DNA from: Cladochytrium replicatum
Taxonomy: Eukaryota > Chytridiomycota > Chytridiomycetes > Cladochytriales > Cladochytriaceae
Length of the DNA stretch: 64,000 nt
NCBI GenBank assembly: GCA_025526935.1
Contig: JAHLKD010000054.1
Span: 186,001-250,000 of the forward strand
Reading direction: 5' to 3'
A model generated the notes under the pieces. The model ran no database searches, was not told where the DNA came from, and saw only the letters and a list, made by a program, of their open reading frames with translations. Below are positions 11,601-23,201 of this stretch, piece by piece (within the stretch, counting starts at the first letter, position 1; every line of letters begins with the position of its first letter). The position numbers were made by a program, and so were the translations under genes.

Positions 11601-12183
11601 GGGTAAGTTGGCGTTAAACAAAGATCAGCAGTTTGTCTCTGGTACTAACCTGATGGGAACAGCAGGATGTCTATGTCTTCTGGATTTCAATTTACTTATT
11701 TTGTGCTCCGCAGGATGGTGGAGCTTAGAGGAAGTAACGGTAGTCAGTAATGATTCGGGAGCCAAGAGAAATTCCTTTGTGTTGAGAGAGCGGATCAGTG
11801 CCAAGCGGGAGGGCAAAATGCCTGACTGGTGCCGAAGAAGGCTCCATCTGTGGTGGGAGTGAACGTGGAAGAAGCTGCAAATGCCACAGATTTATGTTGA
11901 GAATGATGGACAACAAATTGTCACCCCGAATGAAGTAAAGCTCGTCAAAGATGACTCCCGAACACCCTCTTCGATGGCGTCAAGGTTGAGAACAGCAGTT
12001 CAACTTGGATAACTTTGTGTATAAAGCATTACGCAAAGGAGTGACAACTCCAACTGTAATGTCCTACTCTCCCAAGCTAATGATTTACACCAATGACTGA
12101 AAGCTCAAGTTCAGGTCTAAAGATCGACTTATGATGAATCGAAGAACTTTTCTAAAGCTTTCTCAAGTGACCCCTTGTCATAC

Positions 12184-12275
12184 TTGAAGAACTTTTCCGG
12201 GTTCTTCGAGAACTCAATTGCTTTTGCTGTTGAAGAACTTTTCCGGGTTCTTCGAGAACTCAATTGCTTTTGCTG
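12184..12275 (+). repeat. 46-bp direct tandem duplication
   Basis: Two exact adjacent copies, 12184-12229 and 12230-12275, each starting TTGAAGAACTTTTCCGG and including GTTCTTCGAGAAC. No coding role is visible. Confidence 0.9.
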
Positions 12276-13433
12276 TTGACAATGCCTTGCAGCAGCACAC
12301 ACAGTTCAACGTACTTGTAGTGAAACCTCGGAATTAAGACGGACTTAACATCCTTGATAATCTCCGCCCGTAATTCAGAATCAGGAATTGTGTATATTCT
12401 TTGAACCTTTAAAGGCTTGTCAAAGTCGTTATTGAGAGTCTAATGAGGATCAGTTCATTTACAAGCCAATATATCAAATAAAATACCTTGAACTTGTCCT
12501 TAATCAATTATATTTCTTTTGCGTGCATGGTTTGGTTTTTTGGTCCATATTTCTTTTGGTTGGCTCTGTGCTCTTGGCCGGGGTTCTTTTCACCCTTGAC
12601 CTTTCAGTCTCCACTTTCTCACGATCGAGAAAGAAGCCGAACAAGGGCAGATCCCAGTGGCGAGCTGGTCCGTCGCTTGTCCCTCGTATCTCAACCGCGA
12701 CCACGATCACCCAACATACTGACACCATTTTTCCCCTTTATGTTTCACTCATCCCTATTTTGAAGTTATCCCAACTCAACTGCCCCCCGACTTGATCCGT
12801 TGACTTTCTTTTTAAAGCTCTTCATCAATTCATGTTAATCCTGACCAAACTCATGTTTAGCAAAGTGATTTTTGTTGTGGCGGTTGGTTTGGATTTACCC
12901 TCTTCTATTTGCGCCGTCGCGTTTGCTCATGGTGTTTTCACAAAGCTTACCACCAAATAGCCACACGTTTCCAAATGCGGAAGAAGTCCAAGATGCTTAT
13001 TTTTCTTGCTTGCGCAGGGTTGAAATTGGCTCTCTAGTTTCGTCGCTGGTCGAAATCAATTATTAGTTGCCAATCCGTGAGGACACTTTCGGCGAGTCCC
13101 TCCATCTCAGTCTGGACTGAACCACCAAAGTTTGTATTTTCCTTACAATTCAAAAGTTCCATACATTGGGGCTTGGCATACACGTCGGGAAATCGGGTTG
13201 AAATCCAAATTTATTTTGAAAGCACATCATCAGCTGGGCTGGTCGTTTCTGTTTTTGGAACGCAACGTCTGACGAGCTGCGTGGACTTTCTTTCGAGTAA
13301 TAGCGCGTGCCAGTTGCCGCGGCGATTCGACCGCAAAGCCCTACCGTCCCGCACTCGTCCTCTGCACAAGTTTGAATAAGATATCGCTGCCTTGTGTGGT
13401 AAGATATCAGTGCGTTGTTTGTGTCCGTTCAAT

Positions 13434-15267
13434 ATGTCCAGTACGTAATAGTTTGGGGCCGCCTTTTCTTTCTGGTGTACTCACCATTTAATGCACAGAG
13501 AAGAAAGGAACTATGAAGGAGCAACCACTTAATCCAACGGCTGCGAAAGCGAAATCTCCTGCTGAGCAACCAATAAATACAAATCCGACCAAATCACTTC
13601 CTGAAGAGCAGGAAGTTTCAATTCCCGAGAAGGTCGATGCAAGAAGAAGAGAGTTACAGAAGCTTCGAAGCACAACCCGGTTTTATACAAAGCCATTGAC
13701 AATCCTGTTCTACTTCTTCCGGACTATGTTGAGAAACCTCCTAACGGCCCTGCTGAGCTTGAGAAAACGCGTTACACTCGTCACAAGTTTAGTTGCTGTT
13801 TTGGCCGCTGGTGTCTCTGCATATCGGACTGATGGAAAGCACCAAGCTGTAAGTAGATCATCGTTTCATTTGCTAGGCCTGTTGTTCTTGCGCATAGCTT
13901 TTCAGGCGGTTCCTTGGTGACAGGGCTAACCTGTGCGTCTCTACAGGTATTTCGATCAATCGAAACGGAGCTTTTTTGGTATGGATGGTGGGTGATGCTA
14001 GGTATTGCTTCCTCGATAGGACTTGGAACGGGGCTGCACACATTTGTGCTGTTTCTGGGACCACATATTGCCCATGTCACGGTAGCAGCATATCGATGCC
14101 GGTCCCTTGGCTTTGAAGTTAGAGGAACCGATAGGTACGCATGACTCCATTCTCTGATGTACTTGATGGAGATTTCTGACAGATTCGCAACATTAGTTAC
14201 ACGTGTTTTCCCGATGAGGACGCCTTCAGCAGCTTTGGTGACGTCACAGTATGGAGTATATTCCGCAAAGTCCGGCTCGAATCCATTTTGTGGGGTTTGG
14301 GGACTGCACTTGGAGAACTGCCGCCGTACTTCGTTGCTCGCGCAGGTATTTTTTTGTTGTCATTTACATAACCCACTCTGTTTACCGATATCGTTGAAAA
14401 GCTGCGGCTACGGGTAGCGATGAAGAGGAGATTTCGAGTATGGAATCAATTCTCGCGCTCGATCCCAAGGATCGGACGCTAGGGCAGCGAATTCAAGTGG
14501 TCATGTACTATGTGATGAAGCGGATGGGCTTTTTTGGAATCCTTTTGTTGGCATCAGTATGTGTCACTTCAAATACTCTCTCGCATAGATGGTTAACTCT
14601 GCGTTAGATACCAAATCCATTGTTTGACCTGGCGGGGATTATTGCTGGACACTTTGGTGTTCCATTTACGACGTACTTCACTGCAACAGTCATCGGGAAA
14701 GCTGTGTTTAAGGCCAATCTACAGGTTAGTGAGTCGGTTGTTGCGATGCATCATAACTAATCTCTTTGAGTAAAGTCACTTGCGATTATTGTCGTCTTCT
14801 CAGAAGACACGTTAAGCCTGATTCTCGCGGAGCTTAAGCAACATCTTCCATTTGCTTACGACTTGGCCAACTCAGTTCTCAATGATCAAGTCGCAAAACT
14901 GAAGCGCGACCCAAGTGAGAGCTCACCTCCCCCACCTTCAAAAGTGAGCCAACATATCCCCAAACTCAAAAAAAGTGACAAGCTAATGCATTCTCTTGCA
15001 CTTCAGCCAGCAAACTTGTTATCTTATTTATGGAACTCATTTTTGTTTTCGATGATATTTTACTTTGTGCTGTCAATAATCGAATCATTGGCTCTGTCAG
15101 AACTTCGGCGGGAACACGACGCAGAGGTGTCTCGTTTCCAGGAGGTGAGCTTTTTCATTGCGTGCCCTGTGAGTTGAACCTGATTGAAAAGTTTGGAATT
15201 CCCCAGAGCCTTGTTTCTTCTTTGGCAGCAAATTCCTCCCCAGCCGAGAAGTCAACATAACGAGTGA
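13434..15267 (+). CDS. VMP1: vacuole membrane protein 1 (VMP1) family, ER scramblase
   Basis: VMP1 is a multi-pass ER protein of the DedA/SNARE-associated superfamily; in animals and Dictyostelium it acts in autophagosome formation, lipid scrambling and ER contact sites. Eight exons: 13434-13440, 13499-13848, 13947-14134, 14197-14345, 14402-14556, 14608-14724, 14776-15144, 15229-15267; 458 codons. The first exon is only 7 nt (ATGTCCA) and splices to give MSKKKGTMKE. Diagnostic blocks: [69 protein letters not shown] and [11 protein letters not shown], then a hydrophobic C-terminal helix ([17 protein letters not shown]). The N-terminal cytosolic part is Lys/Pro-rich. Yeasts lack this gene. The last exon ([12 protein letters not shown]) is inferred from splice signals only. 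Confidence 0.92.
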
Positions 15268-15551
15268 TCCTTTTTGAAATGCCCGCCCCTGAAAATCAAA
15301 TCCAAATCTTTGCTTTTGTTATCTCATCCTTCTTGCATGGCCAATGTAGTTCATTGTGATTTTGTGTTGAGAATTGTTGAGTTTGAGATGACCTCTGGTA
15401 GAGTGAGAAGATTATCAAACCTCGTAGCTGGAACGTGGATGCATGTTATATTTTTCTAAATAGAAATCGGCCACCATTGATTGCCCTGACGTCACACTTC
15501 GCATCAAAGGCCATCTACGACACGTGGGTTGTTTAGCCTTCCAATATTAAA

Positions 15552-17929
15552 ATGTCTCTCGCGAACTACTCCCGCGCTGACGTCGCTCTACACAATAAGG
15601 ACGGCGACGCTTGGATCATGTATGCCTTTGCAGTTGTCGCTACCAATCAATGTGCTAACCATGAACCACCACTAGCATCGATTCATTCGTGTACAATGTT
15701 TCTGACTTCGCCGGCCTCCACCCTGGTGGCGAGAAGGAGTTATTAAAGTTTGCCGGGAAAGATGCCACAGGTATTGTGCGAGCAATTGATTGTTGAGAAA
15801 AAGCTTCACATCTTTCCAGACGTTTTCTACAGCCTCCACCGACAAGAAGTTCTCCGCAAGTTCTCCAAGTTACGCATTGGACAGATCGCCGGCGAGAAGC
15901 CCGCGATCGTTCAAGCGGAGATCGGCACAATGTCCAAAGTCCCCTGGGCAGAAAACCCGGCATGGATGGGCTTCCGTTCGCAATATTACAAGGAATCTCA
16001 CTTCCGTTTGCGAGAGTACATGCGAAAGTATGTCGAAGAGAAGGTGATTCCCGAGGCTCTCATTTGCGAGGAAACCGGCCGTCGGGTGTCTGACGAACTG
16101 TGGAAAGATATGGCGAAGGTAACTGATCCATTGATCTCAATCAAAAACGGAGATCTGCAGTCAATGAATTGGAACTAACGGTTTGCTTAACAGAACAACA
16201 TCCATCCTATGCGTCTTGGCCCTGGCCCATGGCTTAAGGTGTGCTACGGTACAAAATCGAAAAATCAATTGCTCATCATACGCAGGGGTTGAAACTCCCG
16301 GGAGATGTAAAACCTGAAGAGTTTGACTACTTCCATGAAGCTGTGATTCACGAAGAATATGCTCGCGCCGCATGCCGTGGTTTTGCTGACGGAGTAGGAG
16401 GTAGGGATCATACCTCATCCCCGAATGATGCTCAAATTACAATCAGGTGGCTTCGTTATTGGTCTGCCGCCTGTGCTCCGATTCGGCCAACCGGCTCTTC
16501 AGCAACGCGTCGCACCGGCTGTCCTTGCGGGTGATAAGTTCATTGCTTTGGCTATTTCTGAGCCGTACGCAGGTGAGGCATGGCGAGCACGAAATATTCT
16601 GAAGAATTAACCCGGTCAAAGGTTCTGATGTTGCTGGTATCCAGTGCCGTGCTGAAAAGCGCGGCGACCACTACGTCGTAAATGGCGTGAAGAAGTGGTG
16701 TGTTCCTACTGAGAGACTTTAATTGCAAAACTAAGCGTGGCTCTCAAATAGGATCACGAACGGCACTTTCGCTGACTACTTCAGCACCGCGGTCCTCACC
16801 GACAAGGGCATGACTATGTTGTTGATCGAAAGGGGAGAGGGGGTTACGACGAAACCTATCAAGACCAGCTACTCGCCCACTGCTGGAACTGCCCTCGTTT
16901 TCTTTGAGGACGTCAAAGTTCCTGTCGCTAATGTGCTCGGAAAGGAGAACCAAGGTTTCCAAGTGGTATGCTGATGGGGTTTGTTTTTTGCCAGCTTGAA
17001 CCTAATAAACATCACATTTACAGGTGGTACGTTCACAAAGTATATTTGATTTTTTGATTTCAGCTCAATACAATCTACTGTTCCGGTATTTTAATATTTG
17101 TAGATGGTAAGCTTGAAGACGGACGGACATATGTACCGGAGGAAAGTCCGACCATTTTTATCCCGTGTAGTACAACTTCAACCACGAACGTTGGGTCATG
17201 GCAGTCGCGTCTCTCCGTGGCACTCGCCTGGTTCTCGAAGAATGCTTCAAATGGGCTGCTCAACGACGGTGAGATATCCATGCTTCTTTCAATATGAAGC
17301 TAATTTCAATTCACAGTGTGTTTGGGAAAGCCCTCACCGAGCAACCCGTTATTCGTCAAAAGTTGGTCTTGATGTCAGTGCATGAGATCTTCGGACTAAT
17401 TTTCTTCATCAAGACTCGCCAGCATGGTCGCTCAAATCGAAACTACCCAACAGTACCTTGACTTCCTTACTTTCCAAATGTCGTCTATGGATTACTCTGA
17501 AGCGTCGAAGAAGCTTGGGGTTCCCCTAGCACTCTTGAAATACCAGTGCACACGTGTTGCCCACCATGTGGCAGACGAGGCAGTTCAGGTGCGTTCCAGT
17601 TTTTACTGTAGCACAACTGCCCTCATCCGTTTTCGGTTCACAGATCTTTGGTGGTCGCGCACTTACTAAGACTGGCATGGGTCGCATCATCGAAGGCTTC
17701 CAGGTAACACTTCTTGCGGGAAAGTTCGCGGTAGAAATCAAACTGATCACGACACTTCTTTCACTTTCGTAGCGCACTTACAAGTTCGACGCTATTTTGG
17801 GAGGATCTGAAGAGATACTCGCTGATCTTGCAGTTCGTCAGGCGTTGGTGAGTTGATCATTTAGAATGACAATTGGGCACCCTCCTAAAGTTGTTCGGAC
17901 AGAAAACTTTCCCAAACGCAAGGCTCTAA
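15552..17929 (+). CDS. cytochrome b5-acyl-CoA dehydrogenase fusion
   Basis: An FAD acyl-CoA dehydrogenase with an N-terminal cytochrome b5 domain, expected to oxidise fatty acyl-CoA (peroxisomal or mitochondrial; no clear targeting signal seen). Sixteen exons sum to 508 codons: 15552-15619, 15676-15770, 15820-16118, 16194-16238, 16286-16400, 16447-16572, 16622-16697, 16752-16965, 17024-17026, 17104-17106, 17171-17268, 17317-17361, 17414-17588, 17644-17703, 17773-17847, 17903-17929. The b5 part has the haem motif LHPGG and a second axial-His candidate in YSLHRQ. The dehydrogenase part has [15 protein letters not shown] (signature 1), [26 protein letters not shown] and [16 protein letters not shown] (signature 2 with the likely catalytic Glu). 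Exons 9 and 10 are 3 nt each, an unusual structure described separately. Confidence 0.93.
17024..17026 (+). other. 3-nt microexon (Val) in the acyl-CoA dehydrogenase gene
   Basis: The trinucleotide GTG is preceded by TTTACAG and followed by GTACGT, both strong splice signals. It supplies the second Val of [14 protein letters not shown]. In the family this position is Ile or Val (GF.V(I/V)M.NFNHERW), so leaving it out would delete a conserved residue. Flanking introns: 16966-17023 and 17027-17103. Confidence 0.7.
17104..17106 (+). other. 3-nt microexon (Met) in the acyl-CoA dehydrogenase gene
   Basis: The trinucleotide ATG is preceded by ATTTGTAG and followed by GTAAGC. It supplies the conserved Met of V(I/V)M.NFNHERW. 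Flanking introns: 17027-17103 and 17107-17170. Skipping it keeps frame but removes the conserved residue. Confidence 0.72.
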
Positions 17930-18988
17930 ATTTGTTTCATAATGCATCATCGATTGTTCCCGCAAAAGAAAGAAATACCACACGGCATGACTCAGCTGGC
18001 GCTTGCGGCCTTTGCATACCAAACCAATTGCAAAGTATATAGAATTTTCAAATGTGGAGGCTTTCCCTCTGCATCGGAGATGGGGATGCAGCAATCTACC
18101 ATGTCTGGTCCCAAAAAAGCTGAAGCTGTACCCGTAAAGCAGCAGCAGAGTGGAGCGGACCAGTTGGGTCCGAGATAAATGCAAATTCATCTCTGAATTC
18201 AGAAAATGGTCTAGAGAACACCTGAACATGCCATTCATCGAAGCTGACCCACTTACATCGATCAATGTACAGACGAACATTTACTTACCCTGATCATTTC
18301 AGTCATCGCCGGATAACATACCTGTAAAAGTAGAAGTACTCAGACCTTTGTCACCGTCTTTGCCGTCAAACATCTAAAATCTTGTTTGGAAGCGGGATCT
18401 GGTTGGCTGAAATGGACCACTATTTTCCAAATAGCATCTGCTTCTGATGACCGCCATGTGAAGAATCGTTTGTCGATGATGCGAGACTCGACGGCTCGGA
18501 AAGTAGTCCATTTGTCGGCCCATGGTGGTAAAGGACTCCCTTCATTGCGTCCTCAATGGTCATGTCAGGGTTGACTTTGGCTTCATCTTGCGTTTTCCCC
18601 GGCTACGTAGCCTTTGTAACATACGAGAAAACATCGATCCACCGGTTGAAGTTTCCCGCATCGCATGCGTCGTTTCGCTGGTTGTTCAACCATCAGACGT
18701 GCCGCCCGCCCAAAATGGAAATATTGTGACTGCGCCAGGGAGAGGTGTGGGAAAACCGGGATCAAAGACATTCGACCCTTTAAGAACGGGCATTCAAAGC
18801 GTACAGTCTAGATTAATTTGTAAGCTCAGGCCGTTTAACATTCGCATAAAGTTAAGTGTACATAATTTAAAGGACCCAGAAAAAGGATTTAAACGTCCAA
18901 CACGGGGGGATTCTCTTTCACTCAAAGGGTTTTTCAAATCGACACCAATCGCAGCTCAACCATCCAACCAAGTTCTTTCAAAACAAAT
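17930..18988. other. intergenic stretch between convergent genes
   Basis: About 1.06 kb between the acyl-CoA dehydrogenase stop and the F-box stop. Open stretches occur on both strands (for example plus 18522-19088) but have low-complexity, non-domain translations and no neighbouring splice logic. I see no gene here. Confidence 0.5.
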
Positions 18989-21418
18989 CTATAGCTCTGT
19001 CTCCATCAAAAGTCTCTGCATCTCAAACACGCTCTCCACAAAACACACCGACAACCTCCGCCTACGATGCGACGCCTCATGCTTGTGATTCGACACATTC
19101 CCTTTCCCCAGCCCAGCACCGTGCGCACCATGCACACCCCCCTTCTTCCCCACAGCCGCCGCTGCTCCCCTCTTCTTCACCCCACAACAGCACCAGAGGC
19201 ACCGACATCCAGCCTGCGAACTCATAAACTGGCCTTCCCCGCACGACCTCAGCGCCTCCGCCTCATGCTGCCAATCCACCATCCCATTCGCCTCACGGAC
19301 TCCACAGCTCATATCCTCAATGTCCGCGCGATTGATCCCGTCCACGCACACCACAAGGAACTCCAAGCCATTGCACCTCGTCACTATATCCTCAAACTCC
19401 AATCCCGAGTAGTAGTCCGGAAACACGCCCAGAGCGCGCAGGTTCGGCAAGCGCGTCGCGCGCTCCGTCTCAAGCAGCTCGCGAAGGCCAGCGGTCCAGT
19501 ACTGGAAATCCGTCATGAACCGTTCGAGCCCGTTGAACTCGTGCAGGACCTCGGGGAGCACGCCGCGGTCCGTATCGCTCCAGCCGCGAAGGTCGAGGAC
19601 GCGGAGGAGTCGTTTGCGCGGCACGGAGCGGAGCCAGTCGACGAGGTGCACGTCAAGGCCGCTGTCATTCCAAAGCGCGAGGGTTTCGAGGCGTCGGAAG
19701 TACGCGAGGCTCCCGGAGAGGCTGTAGAAACGCTCTACTCGGAGGGTTGTGAGGTGCGGGGCTTGGAGCGCGAGCCGGTCGGTGTCGAGCATCGAGTATG
19801 GGGCGTTCGCGGCGTCCATGTGCAGGAGTCTGAGACGCGGGTTTGGTGGGAGAGTGTGACTTGCGCTGTAAGTCCGGGTTCGCATCTTTCGCCGAGGTGC
19901 GGGAGGAGACCGTATATTGTTGGGCGGTTCGATCAGCCGGACACGGCCTGGAGATGTGAGGTTCCTTTCAAGAACGGTTGAGTCGAAGAACACCAGCGGA
20001 GGTTGTTGCTGGCGTGCAGGCGAAGAAGTAAGGCTGGAGCATGCCGATGACGGGGTGGAAGAAGAGGGTGAGAGTGCATTGCAGAAGGAGGACAAGAGGG
20101 AGGCGTGGACTGGGGGTAGGGGTGGTGGCGGAGCTCGAAACGGGAGAGAAACAGCGTTAACAAAGTTCGAATACGGATCTTTGATCCCTCGTGCCGCCAT
20201 TGCAGCAACGTATGGTTTTCTGAATTGTTCGTAATCGTCATATGGAGAGAGTAGCGAATTGTTCCTTCGCAGTTGATGCGGAGGCTGGACGACTGACTGG
20301 ATGGGATGATTCGACTCATCTGAGACTGATACCACAACTTGTACGTCGCTTTCAAACCCAGCCGAATGGCGTCGTTGATGAGATTTTCCGCGCACAATGG
20401 CGTGGTTGTGAAAATCTGGTTCTGCAGCCAATGCTAAGTCTTCCTCTTCATCTGACATTGTGCCAGAGTACGTCCATGTGACTCTCAGCTCTTCCAAACT
20501 CAAGCAAGCTTTGGCGAACTGGTCCAACAGACGATGTGCATCCCATGTTTTCCCAAGACCATGAATTGTCACTCGCATTACTGAAGGGAACGATGGCAAA
20601 AGAGCTTCGATGAGTCGGCCGTCCAATGTCGACTGGGAAACGAGGTCACCGCGTTGTCGATGAGCCTGTCGTTGATATCCAGGTTTTATAACCTGAGGAT
20701 GAGAGTTAGAACGGTTATGCGCACCCGGTGGTATAGTGACTGTGGATGCGAAAAAGAACGAGGAGTACGAAGAATCGTCTGACAAACTCCCAGAGTGGGG
20801 CTGCCCAATGTGGAGCTCTTCGATCTGATGTTTGCTTGGGATTGACTCAAATAGTAAACGAAGCGGAACACTCTGGCTTCGCGCCCTTCTCCTTCCCTGA
20901 ACAGGATTATGATATCTTGAAGCCGCTGCGACGTGCTCTTCGATACCGCATTGCCCAATCATGATGTGCCATTCCTCCAGTGGCGAAGTCTGCAGCAACG
21001 TAGTTGATACTGGCATTTCAACAACGCTGCCTAGCTTTCCGATGGAAATCGCGGCTATTCCCAACGTTAGCGACAGATCATTTCGAGCAAGCTCTTCCAA
21101 GAAAATTCGGCGGACCTTCTCCGTTCTTCTACGGTCCCAAAGCAGATACGACTCTCGGGGATGAGCAGGGAAGTTGCGCCAGAGCGGAAGGTCAAATACT
21201 GCATCGCGCCATGAATGGCACACCGCGGCACTCGAAAGCAGGCTGAACTCGATCAAGGCCACTACATCTGGGTGAGGATGTTCTGGAGTTGCTGAAGGAG
21301 AGGAATGCTGAGAGCTGAGATCAGTCTGCAAGGCATCGGCCGGATCCAGCAGGTGATGGAAAATCTCGGTGAGGATTTCGGACGGTAACCACATCTCCGA
21401 CGACTTGGCGAAGAGCAA
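18989..21418 (-). CDS. F-box protein, likely LRR-type substrate adaptor
   Basis: Single-exon, 809-residue protein. Residues about 10-70 read as an F-box: WLPSEILTEIFHHLLDP, a Ser/Thr spacer, then SSAAVCHSWRDAVFDLPLWR, matching the LP.E.L..IF..L......AA.VC..W......LW pattern that binds Skp1. The middle is Ser/Arg/Pro-rich and disordered. Residues about 570-700 contain Leu-spaced blocks (LRLLHMD, LTTLRVERFYSL, RRLETLALW, LLRVLDLRGWSD, LRALGVFPDYYSG, LEFLVVCVDG) consistent with irregular LRRs. The tail has a CRCLWCCC cluster. Role: probable SCF ubiquitin-ligase adaptor; substrate unknown. Start codons of this gene and the coiled-coil gene to the right are about 270 bp apart and divergent. Confidence 0.8.
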   Translation of the reverse strand: MLFAKSSEMWLPSEILTEIFHHLLDPADALQTDLSSQHSSPSATPEHPHPDVVALIEFSLLSSAAVCHSWRDAVFDLPLWRNFPAHPRESYLLWDRRRTEKVRRIFLEELARNDLSLTLGIAAISIGKLGSVVEMPVSTTLLQTSPLEEWHIMIGQCGIEEHVAAASRYHNPVQGRRRARSQSVPLRLLFESIPSKHQIEELHIGQPHSGSLSDDSSYSSFFFASTVTIPPGAHNRSNSHPQVIKPGYQRQAHRQRGDLVSQSTLDGRLIEALLPSFPSVMRVTIHGLGKTWDAHRLLDQFAKACLSLEELRVTWTYSGTMSDEEEDLALAAEPDFHNHAIVRGKSHQRRHSAGFESDVQVVVSVSDESNHPIQSVVQPPHQLRRNNSLLSPYDDYEQFRKPYVAAMAARGIKDPYSNFVNAVSLPFRAPPPPLPPVHASLLSSFCNALSPSSSTPSSACSSLTSSPARQQQPPLVFFDSTVLERNLTSPGRVRLIEPPNNIRSPPAPRRKMRTRTYSASHTLPPNPRLRLLHMDAANAPYSMLDTDRLALQAPHLTTLRVERFYSLSGSLAYFRRLETLALWNDSGLDVHLVDWLRSVPRKRLLRVLDLRGWSDTDRGVLPEVLHEFNGLERFMTDFQYWTAGLRELLETERATRLPNLRALGVFPDYYSGLEFEDIVTRCNGLEFLVVCVDGINRADIEDMSCGVREANGMVDWQHEAEALRSCGEGQFMSSQAGCRCLWCCCGVKKRGAAAAVGKKGGVHGAHGAGLGKGNVSNHKHEASHRRRRLSVCFVESVFEMQRLLMETEL

Positions 21419-21690
21419 TTGTGCGCGGCGTTACCGCTCTATGCAGCGAAACGGCTCACTTCCTCTGTTCCGGTGTGGTTGCACAGGTGCAAGTCCGCGA
21501 TGCAGACCAACGACAAACTCACGGTAGCTCGGGGTTGTGGTGCGGCAGAGGCTGGTGGAGCGGTGCGCCACGTAACATTAGCGTGGCTGGAGACCAATGC
21601 GTGGCTGGTGTCCGTCATTGACACTTGACGCGTTGGGCAGGTCGACAGGTGCCATCGAATCACAGCTCGTTGTTGTTGTGCAGTGCGAAA

Positions 21691-23201
21691 ATGTCGGTGT
21701 GCAGCATCGTTGACTATGACCCTCTGGACCGCTCGATCCCTGTCATTCAAATCTACTCGGGATCAGTCACCCTCAACAATAACGACCAATGTCGTTACTC
21801 GGCAACTCTGTTTTCAAACGCTGTGCTCACCATTTCGCTTCTCTCTCAAGTCCATAATGACAATACCCAAACGCCCCTGCATGCTTTCAGACGCATCTTT
21901 CGTCGGCCATCTTCCGCCTCAATCAAGTCCGTTGCCTCACATTCAACACTTGATATCGCTTCGCGTTCGCACAGACGAGAATCACAGTCTAGTCGTATGG
22001 AACCTTCCTCAACAGATTCTTATTCTGTGGAAGTTGTTTCGGCTACAGTTGCCGATCCATCGTCTCCCACCATCACTCTATCTGTTCGAATCTCCTCGAC
22101 GGCTCAGCAGTCGCAGCTTCTCATGTGTCCGGTTCTGAGTACAGCCTCAGCGTCATTGCCAAGATTTACTTCTGCTGCCACTCAACGACAGCGCAATTCG
22201 CCACAACCACACGAGAAAACAGCATCAGAAGCGGACCAAGCGTCGAGCACGCGTTGGGTCGAGGCGCTTCGATATGTGATGACTGTAAGGTCACGTCTGG
22301 CGTCTGCGAAAATCATTCAGGACGCTAGCCTTGTCCGCGATAAGTCGAACGACTCGCAATTCTCGATGCGCACGCTTCTACAGCAAGAGGAACAGAGAAA
22401 CGATGCAGAGGAGAAACTTCGAAGAAAATATGCACGACTTAAAGAACGCTTCGATCGCGCCGTCCGGGACATGTATCACGTTGATGAAGTCCACGAAATC
22501 ATAGAGGTTTGGATAACGGCTCTGTGGACCATCGACTGTTTCACTCACAATGGATCTTCTTTTCTTGTTTATAGAAGGCAGACAGAGCAACCGCAGCTGA
22601 AGCTGAGAAGGTTGCCAAGCTCAAGGAAGAGAATACATCGCTCAAGAAGCAACTTCACTCCATCAAGAGGGAGTCCGAAGTTCGCGATTCCGAGCATGCT
22701 GAGTACACATCCATACAGTTACGACATGCAGAACTCTCAATTCGATACGACGAGCTACGCCTCAACAACCTAATTTTGAACGCTAATCTCGAAAAGGAAA
22801 GTACGGGACGTAAACGTCTCTCTCGGCTAGCCGAAAGTCAACAGCGCGAACTCTTTGAGCTCCGTCGATCCCTTGTCGAAATGGAGTCGAACTTTGTTGG
22901 ATCTTTTAGGGACGCGCTTGAAGAGATCGAACAATCGACGCTGGAAAGCGACATCAGCGACAGAAACGGAGAAGATCTGAGACTGCGAATACGCCTTCTT
23001 GCAAAGGCAGGGATTGAAAAGATTGATACTGCAGGCTATGACAGCTCGAACGAGGGGGACACAACCGAAGCGCCAGAACCGGAGTTGTTCCAAAACCGAA
23101 GGCGGGTTATGTCAGCTAAAGCATTGATTCAGCGCAGCAGCAAAATGGCGAATCGGGCAAGCGATTTTGTCAAACGCCATATTTCACAAACGTCGAACTA
23201 A
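21691..23201 (+). CDS. coiled-coil protein of unknown function
   Basis: Two exons (21691-22506 and 22575-23201; intron 22507-22574, GTTTGG...TTTATAG) give 480 residues. The splice joins HEIIE to KADRATAAEAEK and keeps the heptads in register, which supports it. Residues 1-90 hold short beta-like segments (IPVIQIYSGSVTL) and could be a small folded domain; 90-230 are Ser-rich; about 255-390 form a long coiled coil (QQEEQRNDAEEKLRRKYARL, then VAKLKEENTSLKKQL). The C-terminus is Arg/Lys-rich. I do not recognise a family. An upstream in-frame ATG (21625) would add 22 residues. Confidence 0.72.

Larger units (their letters stand above)
11166..13433. other. gene-poor interval with retroelement scrap
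   Basis: No convincing gene. Near 11530-11575 the plus strand reads KNCVADALSRF, the hallmark end of Ty3/gypsy RNase H, followed by stops; this is another decayed element fragment. A 46-bp exact tandem duplication sits at 12184-12275. The 12500-13430 part has open stretches with hydrophobic translations but no domain I recognise; the last few hundred bases presumably hold the VMP1 promoter. Confidence 0.5.

Noticed and set aside
19067-19981. 304-aa plus-strand ORF opposite the F-box gene
   Set aside because: It is the antisense of a GC-rich part of the F-box gene; its translation is His/Arg/Ala/Val-rich without any domain.
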